The position numbers and the translations under genes are program-made. Below, piece after piece: positions 8,247 to 18,839 of a stretch of 36,451 nucleotides of DNA. The stretch comes from Acidobacteriota bacterium (GTDB lineage Bacteria; Acidobacteriota; Terriglobia; Terriglobales; SCQP01): assembly GCA_027315185.1 (NCBI GenBank), contig DAHUYO010000013.1, positions 21,353 through 57,803 on the forward strand, given 5' to 3'. Position 1 is the stretch's first letter. Each line of letters begins with the position of its first letter. The notes under the pieces are model-generated. The model ran no database searches. It worked only from the letters and a program-made list of their open reading frames with translations, and was not told where the DNA came from.

Positions 8247-8630
8247 ATGCGGCGGAAATGGCATGCGATGTTGGCCCTGTGGTTAGCGCCCTGGCTGGTG
8301 CTGCCCTTGGCCGGCGCCGTCTGCCCGTGTTGTTTGCCGGCCGCAACGGCCCGGTCTGCCCGCGTGCATCTCGGTCAGCCGCTTGCCGTCGCGCCGGCCC
8401 GCAGCGCCACGCGCGTCGCATCCGAATCCCACCATCGCCGTCACCGGGATGACTGCGGCTGCGGCGGCGTCGCCCGCCTAACGCCCAAGGCGGCGCCTTC
8501 GGCGCCGGCTCCCGCCGCGGTTTTCGCGCCGGCGGCGTCGGACCCGAGCCTCACTCCCGCCCCCGCGGCGCGCGTGATCGCGGGTCCCTCGCCGCCTGCC
8601 GGCGTGTCTCGCTTTTCCCTCCGAATCTAA
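8247..8630 (+). CDS. Small Cys/His-rich exported protein, first gene of copper module 1
   Basis: A 127-residue protein not assigned to a known family. It has an N-terminal hydrophobic segment (AMLALWLAPWLVLPLAGA, 7-24), then C26, C28 and C29 in VCPCCLP, a His-rich patch (SHHRRHRDD, H62, H63, H66), then C70 and C72 in DCGCGG, and a long Pro/Ala-rich tail ending SRFSLRI. Such clustered Cys and His just outside the membrane suit Cu(I) binding. It lies 101 bases ahead of the multicopper oxidase and in the same direction. A protein of the same design (exported, Cys-clustered, Pro/Ala tail) precedes the CusCBA operon at 18876. Metal binding is inference from composition and position. The ATG at 8247 was chosen because it is nearest the signal segment. 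Confidence 0.6.
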   Translation: MRRKWHAMLALWLAPWLVLPLAGAVCPCCLPAATARSARVHLGQPLAVAPARSATRVASESHHRRHRDDCGCGGVARLTPKAAPSAPAPAAVFAPAASDPSLTPAPAARVIAGPSPPAGVSRFSLRI

Positions 8631-8731
8631 TTCCGCCTGCGCCCCCATCGCCCAGCCGGCGCGCACGCTGCGCCGCGCCTGGCATTGGCCCGCTTTGCGG
8701 GCGCTGCGAATGCAGAGCGAGGAGTAGTGGA

Positions 8732-10228
8732 ATGGAAAAGAAATGGAACACCCGGCGCGGGTTCTTGCGCCGGCTGGCGGCCGCCGGCGCCGGCGGTTGG
8801 GCCCTGAAGGCAGGCGTGCTGGCGCCGGCGGCGGCCCTGGGAGAGACGCCGGCGCAGCGTGGCCTCAATGTGCCGGTGCGATATCCCAACGGCCGCAAGC
8901 TGCCCTGGCATTGGGACAACGGCGTCAAGGTGTTTCACCTGGTGGCCGAGCCGGTCCGGCAGGAGCTAATCCCCGGCACGGTCTTGGATTTGTGGGGCTA
9001 CAGCGGTTCGGCGCCGGGGCCGATGATCGAGGTCAATGAAGGCGACCGCGTCCGCATTTTATTCGAGAATCATCTGCCCGAACCGACCGCCATCCACTGG
9101 CACGGCTTGGAAATTCCCAACGACATGGACGGCGTCCCCGGCATCACCCAGCCGTACATCGTCCCCGGCGGCCGCTTCACCTATGAGTTCACGCTGCGCC
9201 AGAACGGCACCTACTTTTATCACTCCCACATGGCCATGCAGGAAATGCTGGGCATGATCGGACCGTTCATCATTCATCCCACGGTTCCCTATTCGCCCGC
9301 GGTGCAGCACGATTTCGCCATCGTCCTTCAGGAATACGCCGTCCTGCCCGGCAACTCCGTGCCCAACACCATGAGCATGGAGTACAACTGGCTGACGATG
9401 AATGGCAAATCCGCGCCGGCGATTACGCCGCTGGTGGTGCGGCTGGGCGATCGCGTCCGCGTGCGGCTGATGAACCTGGGCATGGACGGCCATCCCATTC
9501 ATCTGCACGGGATGCAGTTCTGGCTGACGGGCACCGAGGGCGGCCGCCAGCCGGTGTCGAATTGGATTCGCCGCAACACCGTTTGGGTGGCGGTGGCGCA
9601 GGCCTGGGACTGCGAGTTCGAGGCGAACAATCCCGGCACCTGGATGCTCCACTGCCATTTGCCGCACCACATGATGAACAACATGGCCTCCTCAGTCGGG
9701 CCCATGACCCGCGGTTACGGCCTGCCGGCCGGGATCTCCATGCCCGCCGGCATGGGCATGCCCAGCTCCGGCGCGGCGCTGTCGCCGCAATATGGCCCCA
9801 GCATGGGCCGGGGCATGGGCATCAGCAGCCAATGGGAAACGCCTGAGGCCAACGGCCCGCAGCACGGCGGCGCCATGGCGGCGATGCCGGGCATGGGGCC
9901 GTCCGTCGCGCGGCAGCGGCATCCGCGCCCGGGCCAGCCGTATGAATCCCCGGCGCCCCACCAGGCGGCCGCCGGCCAAATGCACGGCATGCAGCCGCCG
10001 AACGCCATCGCCCCCAACGCCAACCAGGTGCCCGGCTTTCCCCAGGACGCCTACATGGAGGGGCCGCAGATGAATATGGACCAGGCGGTCGCCTCGCCAG
10101 AGACTTATGGCCTGCCGCCGGGCTGGTCGGGGTTCATGGGAGGAATGATGGTTTTGGTGCGCGTGGTGGACGATGCGCTCTACCAAAAAATCCAAGGCCT
10201 GCGCCGCCAGGCGGGGAGGAAGGCATGA
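8732..10228 (+). CDS. Two-domain multicopper oxidase with Met-rich C-terminal tail
   Basis: A 498-residue oxidase. The Tat signal is TRRGFLRR (7-14) followed by a hydrophobic stretch, so it is exported folded. All copper ligands are present: H122 and H124 in HWHG, H164 and H166 in HSH, H254, H257 and H259 in HPIHLHG, and H307-C308-H309, H313 and M318 in HCHLPHHMMNNM, giving a type 1 site and a type 2/3 cluster. Only two cupredoxin units fit before residue 320. The remaining ~175 residues are rich in Met, Gly, Pro and His (MPAGMGMPSSG, MGRGMGIS, MAAMPGMG, QMHGMQ). Such Met-rich segments are known in cuprous oxidases such as CueO. Its likely role is periplasmic Cu(I) oxidation. GAGGAG lies seven bases before the ATG. 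It overlaps the next gene by an ATGA. Confidence 0.92.
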   Translation: MEKKWNTRRGFLRRLAAAGAGGWALKAGVLAPAAALGETPAQRGLNVPVRYPNGRKLPWHWDNGVKVFHLVAEPVRQELIPGTVLDLWGYSGSAPGPMIEVNEGDRVRILFENHLPEPTAIHWHGLEIPNDMDGVPGITQPYIVPGGRFTYEFTLRQNGTYFYHSHMAMQEMLGMIGPFIIHPTVPYSPAVQHDFAIVLQEYAVLPGNSVPNTMSMEYNWLTMNGKSAPAITPLVVRLGDRVRVRLMNLGMDGHPIHLHGMQFWLTGTEGGRQPVSNWIRRNTVWVAVAQAWDCEFEANNPGTWMLHCHLPHHMMNNMASSVGPMTRGYGLPAGISMPAGMGMPSSGAALSPQYGPSMGRGMGISSQWETPEANGPQHGGAMAAMPGMGPSVARQRHPRPGQPYESPAPHQAAAGQMHGMQPPNAIAPNANQVPGFPQDAYMEGPQMNMDQAVASPETYGLPPGWSGFMGGMMVLVRVVDDALYQKIQGLRRQAGRKA

Positions 10229-11631
10229 GATCCACGCATGTATTGGCGGCCATGGCGCTGGCGCTTCCGCTGGCCGCCCAAGCCATCCGGCCGCAAGCAC
10301 CGCGGCGCAAAACCCAAATGCCGGGAATGGCAATGCCGGCGCCAAAGGCGGCGGCGCCGGCCAAGCCGGTCGCCGTCCAGCGCCCTGGATGGACGCTGGC
10401 GCAGCTGGAGACGCTGGCGGCGGCCCACAACCCCACGCTGCGCCAAGCCCTGGCGGCGGAACGCGAAGCCGCCGACCAGGTACGGCAAGCCGGGCTATGG
10501 CCCAACCCCACGGCCGGTTATGAAGGCGGCCAAATCCGCGGCGGCAGCTACGGCGGCGGCGAGCAGGGCGTCTTCGCGCAGCAAAAAATTCTGCTCGGCC
10601 ACAAGCTGGCCGCGGCGCAACAGGTTGCCGCCGCCACGCTGCGCGGCCAGCAGGCGATCGTCGCCGCGCAGCGGCTGGCGGTGCGGTCGGCGGTGCGCCT
10701 GGCGTACTACCGCGCCCTGGCGCGGCAGCGGCTGGTGGGCGTGGATCGGGGCTTGCTGGCCATTGCCCACGATGCCGGCCTCACCACCCGCCAGTTGGCC
10801 AATGTCGGCCAGGCCAATCCGCCCGATGAGCTGGCGGCGCAGGTCGAGGCCGAGCAGGCGGCGCTGATGCTGGCGCAAGCGCGGCGGCGCAGCCGCGCCG
10901 CGTGGCGGGAGCTGGCGGCGGTGACCGGCCAACCCCATCTGCGCCCGGGCCCGCTGGCCGGGCATCTGGCCCCCGGTCCCCAACCCCTGCACCGCGCCGC
11001 GTTTCTTCAGCACCTGCTGGCCGCCAGCCCAGCGGTCCGGATCGCGCGGGCGGAGCTGCAACGCGCCCAAGCCGTCCTGGCCCAGCAACACCGGCAAGCC
11101 ATCCCCAACCTGACCCTGCGCGGCGGCGAACAGGACAACCGGGAGCTGCTCGGCCCGCATGGGCCGGTTACGGGCTGGCAGTCCTTCGCCTCCGTGGGCA
11201 TCGGCTTGCCGCTGTTCAACCGCAACCAGGGCAACGTCCAGTCCGCCGCTGCCGCCGTGATCGCCGCGCGCGAGGAGGTGACCCGCGTTCGCCTGCGGCT
11301 CCGCCGACAGGCCGCCGCGGAATGGGCGCGGTACGCCGCCGCCCGCGACGCCGTCGCCCGCTATCGGGTAATGCTGCCGCAATCGGAGCGGGCCTACCGC
11401 CTCTATCTCGGCTATTACCAGCACATGGCCGCCGCCTACCCCCAGGTGCTGATGGCGCAGCGCACCTGGTTTGAGTTGCAGCGTAATTACCTCCGTCAGC
11501 TCGCCGCGCTGTGGCGCGGCGCCCTTACCCTGCGCGGCCTGTTCTACAGCCGCGGCCTGCAACCGGCGGCCCGCCTCGGCATGGCCGTCGCTCCCAAGGA
11601 GAACCTGCTGCCCTATGGCCAACAACAATAA
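10225..11631 (+). CDS. TolC-family outer membrane factor with Met-rich N-terminus
   Basis: A 468-residue outer membrane efflux protein. The signal peptide (MRSTHVLAAMALALPLAAQA) is followed by an unusual short Met-rich stretch (QMPGMAMPAPKAAAPA, about 31-46). The first TolC repeat starts TLAQLETLAAAHNPTLRQAL, with LWPNPTAGYEGGQ and the coiled-coil helices, and the second half has ASPAVRIARAELQRAQ and VGIGLPLFNRNQGNV. It has no lipobox Cys, unlike E. coli CusC. Its start overlaps the oxidase stop (ATGA), so the two are translationally coupled. No inner membrane pump or adaptor is encoded next to it. Position and composition point to copper export or oxidase-linked traffic, which is inference. 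Confidence 0.88.
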   Translation: MRSTHVLAAMALALPLAAQAIRPQAPRRKTQMPGMAMPAPKAAAPAKPVAVQRPGWTLAQLETLAAAHNPTLRQALAAEREAADQVRQAGLWPNPTAGYEGGQIRGGSYGGGEQGVFAQQKILLGHKLAAAQQVAAATLRGQQAIVAAQRLAVRSAVRLAYYRALARQRLVGVDRGLLAIAHDAGLTTRQLANVGQANPPDELAAQVEAEQAALMLAQARRRSRAAWRELAAVTGQPHLRPGPLAGHLAPGPQPLHRAAFLQHLLAASPAVRIARAELQRAQAVLAQQHRQAIPNLTLRGGEQDNRELLGPHGPVTGWQSFASVGIGLPLFNRNQGNVQSAAAAVIAAREEVTRVRLRLRRQAAAEWARYAAARDAVARYRVMLPQSERAYRLYLGYYQHMAAAYPQVLMAQRTWFELQRNYLRQLAALWRGALTLRGLFYSRGLQPAARLGMAVAPKENLLPYGQQQ

Positions 11632-12220
11632 CTCCCGCCCGCGGCCGTCGCGGCGGCTGGCATGGATCGCTCTAGCGGCGGCGGTGGTCGCGGGCATCCT
11701 CGCCTCATTGGCCCTGTGGGCGCGGGGCGCCCGTGGCTTCAGCGCCCGCGCCCAGCCCACCGGCATGGAGACCTGGATGGCGCATATGATGCGCGCCATG
11801 GCCATGCCCGCCGGCGCCAGCGCGCGGAGGGATCCGTATCCCGGCTTGACCGCGGCGCAGATGCGGTTCGCCACGGAACACTTCGCCGCCCATTGCGCCG
11901 TCTGCCATAACAACAACGGCGACGGAAAGACCATGCTCGGCGAAAACATGTATCCCCATCCCCCGGACCTGCGCGGCCCAGGGACGCGGCGCAAAAGCGA
12001 CGGCGCGCTGTACTACATCATCCGCAACGGTATCCGCATGAGCGGCATGCCCGCCTGGGGCGATGACACGCCGAAGGAAACATGGGAGTTGGTGGATTTC
12101 ATTCGCCACTTGCCCCGCTTGACCCCGGCGGAGATCGCGCGCATGCGAAAATACAACCCGAAAACCATTTTTCCCGAACCGCTGATGGACGCCACGATGA
12201 GCAAAATGGGCGGCGAATAG
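11615..12220 (+). CDS. Membrane-anchored c-type cytochrome
   Basis: A 201-residue protein. An uncleaved or signal membrane helix (about 15-36, LAWIALAAAVVAGILASLAL) is followed by a Met-rich segment (GMETWMAHMMRAMAMPAG, 50-67) and a single class I cytochrome domain: C94-A-V-C97-H98 binds heme, and M145 in MSGMPAWGD is the sixth ligand. WELVDFIRHLPRLTPAE is the usual C-terminal helix. It overlaps the end of the outer membrane factor by 17 bases, so it is in the same operon, with AAGGAG at 11596-11601. A sensible role is taking electrons from the multicopper oxidase or passing them toward the respiratory chain, but no terminal partner is encoded nearby. Confidence 0.9.
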   Translation: MANNNNSRPRPSRRLAWIALAAAVVAGILASLALWARGARGFSARAQPTGMETWMAHMMRAMAMPAGASARRDPYPGLTAAQMRFATEHFAAHCAVCHNNNGDGKTMLGENMYPHPPDLRGPGTRRKSDGALYYIIRNGIRMSGMPAWGDDTPKETWELVDFIRHLPRLTPAEIARMRKYNPKTIFPEPLMDATMSKMGGE

Positions 12221-12285
12221 TCCGCGGCAACCTGGAGACACCCCGAGCCCGGCCACGCCCGCGCGGGCGGGACAGAGCCACACGC

Positions 12286-12311
12286 CGCCGGCGGGCTGAA
12301 GCCCGCCGGCG
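12286..12311. repeat. Perfect GC-rich palindrome between convergent genes
   Basis: A 12-base-pair perfect inverted repeat, CGCCGGCGGGCT (12286-12297) and AGCCCGCCGGCG (12300-12311), with only GA between. It sits between the ends of the cytochrome gene and the DUF4396 gene. Palindromes with this GGGCTGAAGCCC centre are frequent REP-like elements in high-GC genomes, from memory. It may act as a two-way terminator, but there are no T-runs. A partial relative (GGCCGGCGGGCTGAGG) lies near 25470. Confidence 0.6.
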
Positions 12312-12331
12312 CACGGGCTGGGGCGGCGCTG

Positions 12332-13088
12332 CTACTCCGGCCTGGGCGGGCCGAATTGCAGCGCCGCGTCCGGCTCGGCCGGCATTCTTTCCTTTAGCCC
12401 GCGCCGCAGGAGCCAAACGTTGGCCGGGTAGGAGGTGACGAACCCGATCATCGTGCCCACCTGCATCATGAACCAGAACGCGGCGCGATTGGCCTCTAGG
12501 GGCGGGGAGAAAAGCGCGTAGTGCGACAGCGTCATCCATCCGAATAGGCCGGCCTCGAAGGCGACAATGGAGATCGTGTCCGCCTTGATCGCCGCCAACT
12601 TGCCCGGCCATAACTGCAGCCCGCGCATGGGGGCGATGGTCAGGAACTGGAAGACCACGCCGAAGCCCCAGGCCAGGGCGAAGTCGAACCCCAGCTCCGA
12701 GGTGAAGGCGCTTCCGAGCCAAAGAAACGGATGCGGAAAATGCCACCACGCCGCGACGATATCGCCCAGCGTGCAGCCCGCGCCGCAGCGGGTGACGGCG
12801 GCCAGCACCTGGGCTCGCGTTGGCGGCGCCTTTTCCAGCCAGGCTTTTTCCCGCTGGACCTCCTCGCCGTGGGCCCGCATCGTCGCGGCGATCTGATCAG
12901 GGGCGGAGCAGCGGCCGATGCGGCGATAACCCCACCAGGCGATCGGGCCGCCATAGAGCGCGGGTGACAGTGACCGGCCAGACAATGTCCATCACCTTCA
13001 TCTTTTGCCCGTGCCGCCGCACGTCCAATCCAATGGCGAAGGCCGAGAGGAAGCTGAGGATCAGCCAGATCCAGGAAAGGATCTCCAC
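12332..13088 (-). pseudogene. DUF4396 membrane protein gene with a frameshift
   Basis: The N-terminal part (from a GTG at 13088) reads EILSWIWLILSFLSAF and MKVMDIVWPVT. The rest of the family sequence (ALYGGPIAWWGYRRIGR, then LGDIVAAWWHFPHPF and membrane helices to SYPANVWLLRRG) continues in another frame to 12332. The switch lies at about 12961-12975. The family normally reads WPVT directly into ALYGGP. Seven extra bases (TGTCACC on the coding strand, next to GTCAC, so a near tandem duplication) account for the shift, and removing them gives one 249-residue protein. DUF4396 proteins often sit beside copper ATPases. The gene lies 60 bases after the copA stop in the same direction. A sequencing error cannot be excluded. 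Confidence 0.8.
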
Positions 13089-13148
13089 CCAAAGCCCAAC
13101 CTGCGCGATCGTTACGTGCTCCGATGCCCAGGAGCGGGGTTTGGCGGC

Positions 13149-15416
<2,268 letters not shown>

Positions 15417-15432
15417 TGCGTGCCTCTGGTCC

Positions 15433-15849
15433 CTACGCTACGTTACCCAGCGCTAGGGCGCCACCGATTACCCCCAGGGTTCCCGCGACAATTCCCGCCG
15501 GGCCGGCGATCAGTTCCAGCGCGGAAACAATCAAAATGACCGCGCCCCACAACCGCCGCTGTCCGGGGGCGGCTTGCAGCAGCACCGCACCGACCAGTAC
15601 GACAGCGCCCGCGATCAGCCCCAGCCAGAACCAAGACGCGCCGATCCCCGCGCCGAAGCGATAAATGGGCCCCATGGGCCACATGAAGTGCCCGACGGCG
15701 TGGGGCCCGCCCATGTAGTTGCCACCCATCATCCCCGCGAACATGCCGCCCATTACGCCCCCAGCGGTCACCATGAAGATGCCAGCCAGCAAAGAAAGGA
15801 CGAAAGCCGCCGTGGTCCGGTCGCTTCTCTGCATTTTCTCTACCGCCAT
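15433..15849 (-). CDS. Small Met/Gly-rich membrane protein, first gene of the copA operon
   Basis: A 138-residue integral membrane protein of no family I can name. It has about three hydrophobic spans: [37 protein letters not shown] and [19 protein letters not shown] running into a further Gly/Ala span. Between spans 1 and 2 lies a Met/His/Gly-rich loop ([14 protein letters not shown] then [13 protein letters not shown]) that could bind copper. The ATG at 15849 has GGAGG six bases upstream; an ATG nine codons earlier has no such site. It ends 16 bases before copA, so the two are co-transcribed. A role as copper-handling helper to the ATPase is inferred from position and composition. Confidence 0.7.
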   Translation of the reverse strand: MAVEKMQRSDRTTAAFVLSLLAGIFMVTAGGVMGGMFAGMMGGNYMGGPHAVGHFMWPMGPIYRFGAGIGASWFWLGLIAGAVVLVGAVLLQAAPGQRRLWGAVILIVSALELIAGPAGIVAGTLGVIGGALALGNVA

Positions 15850-15937
15850 TTCTGCCTCCGGGGTGAGGTGATGCATCCGAAGGCCCGTGCGTTCCGACCG
15901 CGTGAAATGCGCCTTCCCGCGGATCCCGGCCCCTACC

Positions 15938-15950
15938 GACCGTAACGGTC
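15938..15950. promoter_or_regulatory. Palindromic operator candidate ahead of the copA operon
   Basis: GACCGTAACGGTC, two perfect 6-base arms around one base, lies about 90 bases upstream of the membrane protein start in a 268-base gap (15850-16117) without genes. A second small hairpin GGGGCATTTTCCCC follows at 15952-15965. The site does not match the CueR or CopY boxes I know. No regulator gene is present in the window. Confidence 0.35.
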
Positions 15951-16074
15951 TGGGGCATTTTCCCCACAGCGCCCTGCCAAAAGCCCCGGAACGTTCGGCC
16001 GCTTAAGCACCGGTATTTGGGGTTACGCCGTTTGCACTGGGGCTAAAGTCGGCGCGAAAAGGCTGCGACATTCC

Positions 16075-16107
16075 GCCGGGCGCCCCACTTCCGGCCCCGC
16101 GCCCGGC
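16075..16107 (-). terminator. Hairpin after the glycogen phosphorylase gene
   Basis: GCCGGGCG (16075-16082) pairs perfectly with CGCCCGGC (16100-16107) ten bases beyond the stop codon of the minus-strand gene. No T-run follows, so it may be a pause or an RNA-protecting structure rather than a true intrinsic terminator. Confidence 0.4.
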
Positions 16108-16117
16108 AATTCGTTGT

Positions 16118-17812
16118 CTATTTGTCCCCCGCCGCCGTGTAAGCGTTCAGCGCGTACTGTCCCATCATGCGCTGCGTATTGAAGAACGACCCGTTCAGCG
16201 CGATGGTGGAGCGCATCACCTCGATGTAATGGCTCCGCCGGGCATAGAACATCGGCAGGATCAGCAGCTCGAGCTTTTCATAGAGCGAATCCGCTTCGGC
16301 GGCGGGATCCTCGCTGGGCTCCTCGTGCCCGACGTCCCAGCCGGTGACGCCCTCGAAATGGCCTTCGTACCACCAGCCGTCGGGCACGCTCAAGCTGGGG
16401 ACGCCGTTGAGCGCGGCTTTCATTCCACTGGTGCCGGAAGCCTCATAGGGCCGGTGCGGCGTATTCAGCCACAGGTCCGCCCCGCTCGTCATCCACTGGC
16501 CCCACCGCAGGTCGTAGTCCGCCAGATACACGATCGGGACCGCTCCCTCCAGGTTCCGCGCCGCCGAGTACACGCGCCGAATCATTTCCTTGCCGCCATC
16601 GTCGCGCGGATGGGCCTTGCCGGCGAAGATCATTTGCAGCGGGCCGGCTCGCTGCGCCATGGACCGCAGCCGGTCGAGATTGGAGAAAACCAAATCGGCG
16701 CGCTTATAGCCCGTTGCCCGCCGCGCGAACCCCAGCGTCATCACGTTGGGGTCGAGCCGCGCGCCGCTCGCCAGCCGCACCTGCTCCAGCAATGCCGCTT
16801 TGGCCTGCCGGTGCGCGTCGGCGATGTCCTCGAGCGGAATGCCCACGGCGTAGCGCAGGTACTGGTTGTCCCGCCGCCATTCCGGCACATGACGGTCATA
16901 CAGCGTGCGGAACGCCGGCGCCGTCCAAGTGACCGCATGCACCCCGTTGGTGATCGCCCGGATCGGATAGCGCGGGTACATGTCCTGCGAGAGCTCCCCG
17001 TGGTGCATGGCCACACCGTTGATATAACGGGAAAACCGCAGCGCCAGGTAGGTCATGTTCAGCACGCCGCCCTGGCAGCAGCCGCTGTTTTCCAAGGCGT
17101 CCGCCCTGGCGTCGCCGAGCACTTGCCGCACCAGGCTGGGCGCGAACCGGTCGGTGCCGGCCGGTACTGGCGTGTGCGTGGTGAACACACACCGTCCCCG
17201 TACAGCTTCCACGTCGGCCTCGGAGGCGGGGCGTGGCGGACCGCCGCCCATGCGCTGTTCCAGCAGGGCCAGCGCCAGCAGCGCGGAGTGGCCCTCATTC
17301 ATATGAAACGTCGGCACGCCGTCATATCCCAGCGCCTCCAGCATGAGGACGCCGCCGATCCCCAGCACCGCCTCTTGGCAGAGCCGGTAGCGCTCATCGC
17401 CGCCATATAGATGGTCGGTCAGCGTCCGATCCCAGGCGCTGTTCTCCGCCAGGTCGGTGTCCAGCAAATACACCGGCACGCGATGCCCGCCGACGCCCCC
17501 AACGGTAAACCGCCAAGCCCGAATCTTCACCTCCCGCCCCTCGATGGCGACCGAGACCGTTGCCCCCGCCGGTTCCAAGATCTTCTCCGGAGCCCATGGC
17601 GCGTCGGCCTCGGTCTGGTTTCCTTGGCTGTCCAGCTTCTGCTGGAAATACCCCTTCCGGTGCGCCAGCGTTACCGCCGCCAAGGACAGACCCAGATCGG
17701 CCGCCGATCGCAGCGTGTCGCCGGCCAGCACGCCCAGTCCGCCGGCATAGGTCGGCAGTTCCGCTTGCAGCGCGATCTCCATCGAAAAATACGCAACGCT
17801 TGCGACGTTCAT
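16118..17812 (-). CDS. glgP: Alpha-glucan (glycogen) phosphorylase, short form
   Basis: A 564-residue phosphorylase that releases glucose 1-phosphate from glycogen or maltodextrin in the cytosol. It belongs to the short alpha-glucan phosphorylase group: it begins VAYFSMEIALQAELPTYAGG, with GLGVLAGDTLRSAADLGL, FHMNEGHSALLAL (about 169-181), TTHTPVPAGTDRF, GFARRATGYKRADL and DLWLNTPHRPYEASGTSGMK, where K465 binds pyridoxal phosphate. The usual DUF3417 N-terminal extension is absent. The ATG at 17812 has GAGGAAG upstream; the frame stays open to 18184 but codes only low-complexity sequence. It separates the two copper modules and has no sugar-metabolism neighbours, so its placement looks incidental or recent. 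Confidence 0.93.
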   Translation of the reverse strand: MNVASVAYFSMEIALQAELPTYAGGLGVLAGDTLRSAADLGLSLAAVTLAHRKGYFQQKLDSQGNQTEADAPWAPEKILEPAGATVSVAIEGREVKIRAWRFTVGGVGGHRVPVYLLDTDLAENSAWDRTLTDHLYGGDERYRLCQEAVLGIGGVLMLEALGYDGVPTFHMNEGHSALLALALLEQRMGGGPPRPASEADVEAVRGRCVFTTHTPVPAGTDRFAPSLVRQVLGDARADALENSGCCQGGVLNMTYLALRFSRYINGVAMHHGELSQDMYPRYPIRAITNGVHAVTWTAPAFRTLYDRHVPEWRRDNQYLRYAVGIPLEDIADAHRQAKAALLEQVRLASGARLDPNVMTLGFARRATGYKRADLVFSNLDRLRSMAQRAGPLQMIFAGKAHPRDDGGKEMIRRVYSAARNLEGAVPIVYLADYDLRWGQWMTSGADLWLNTPHRPYEASGTSGMKAALNGVPSLSVPDGWWYEGHFEGVTGWDVGHEEPSEDPAAEADSLYEKLELLILPMFYARRSHYIEVMRSTIALNGSFFNTQRMMGQYALNAYTAAGDK

Positions 17813-18311
17813 CTCATCTTCCTCGCCCGCGGCCGGCTGTTTGCCGTCGGCGCGCGGGGAATGTTGCGGCCTTTTCGCGCCGAACTTGCCCCCATTGCGA
17901 ACGGCGCGACCCCCGCCAGCAGCTTTGATCCCTGTTCTGCCCTGCCATGATATGCCCCAATTCCGCGGAGCCTGCCCGGGTCCAGGCAATCCGGCTGCCA
18001 GGCCCCGCGGCGGATGCCGGGCCGCCGCGGTCGGTATGCGCCCTGCGGGGCGTTTTGCGGCCCACCAGTCGGGCCCGGCCACCCAGCGCTGCGTGCTTTC
18101 GCCCAGGTAGAGGTCACGCGGCCCCGGCGCCGCCGTGTGCGCCGCACGGCAGCCGCGGGCGTCCGGCCGGCCCGAGCTTGGCAATGGGAAGCGAGACGGT
18201 TCGTAAGCGGGCCGGAGTCCGCGGTTTGCCGGACCGATCCGAGCCGCGCGTCCGGTTCCGTCGCGGCGGCATCCAACGCGGTCAGGCCCCGCTCACACTA
18301 GGGAGGTTGCG
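17813..18311. other. Divergent intergenic region between glgP and copper module 2
   Basis: About 500 bases separate two divergent genes and must hold both promoters. I cannot identify a convincing -35/-10 pair on either strand because the region is extremely GC-rich. The minus frame is open for 124 codons upstream of glgP but its product is low-complexity and lacks homology I recognise. I see no RNA gene, no strong dyad and no mobile element remnant. Confidence 0.4.
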
Positions 18312-18710
18312 ATGATGGTGCGAAAGGGATTGGCGGCGGTTCTGGTTGTGGGCTCGCTAATGTTGGCGGCTGCAGCGCAGGGTTCGCAGGCATCCCGGCC
18401 GGGCGAAGCGGCGCCGCAGAGTCAGGGTCGGCCGACCGCGATCGGCGGCGGCGGAATGCTGGGCGGCATGGCCGATCACGGCATGATGGGCCAAGGTCCG
18501 GGCCAGATGGGCCACAGCCGGATGATGCACCGTATGTTGGCGCGGCATCAGGAGATGATGCGCCTGATGTCCCGCATGCGCGCCGAGATGCGCGCCATGG
18601 AACGGGCCACCACTCCCGCCGCCCGTCGCCGCGATATGGAGGCCATGCGCCGGCTCATGGACCAGATGCATAGCGCCATGATGCGCCAAGGGCGCAATAT
18701 GAGGATGTAG
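18312..18710 (+). CDS. Met/His-rich periplasmic protein
   Basis: A 132-residue exported protein with a signal peptide (VRKGLAAVLVVGSLMLAAAAQG). The mature part carries about 22 Met and five His: GGMLGGMADHGMMGQGPGQ, HSRMMHRMLARHQEMMRLM, then a charged helical region MEAMRRLMDQMHSAMMRQG. The second half has the length and helical Arg/Met pattern of Spy/CpxP-like or DUF305-like periplasmic proteins, but I cannot assign it. Met-rich motifs bind Cu(I)/Ag(I) in the periplasm, so a copper buffer or chaperone is likely. GGGAGG lies eight bases before the ATG. It starts copper module 2, 165 bases before the Cys-rich protein gene. Confidence 0.7.
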   Translation: MMVRKGLAAVLVVGSLMLAAAAQGSQASRPGEAAPQSQGRPTAIGGGGMLGGMADHGMMGQGPGQMGHSRMMHRMLARHQEMMRLMSRMRAEMRAMERATTPAARRRDMEAMRRLMDQMHSAMMRQGRNMRM

Positions 18711-18839
18711 GAGCGGCAATCGCCACGGACCCGTCCGCCGCACACCGAATAAGCCGCGCCAACCCTGCAACCACTCGCATCGCATCGAGGGAAGCGTCAC
18801 CGGCGGTGCACGTATGGCCCCCTCACGGCTGCGGCGTAT

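Noticed and set aside
17813..18184. N-terminal extension of glycogen phosphorylase
   Set aside because: The frame is open, but the family N-terminus starts at residue 5 of the chosen start, GAGGAAG precedes the ATG at 17812, and the extension is low-complexity.
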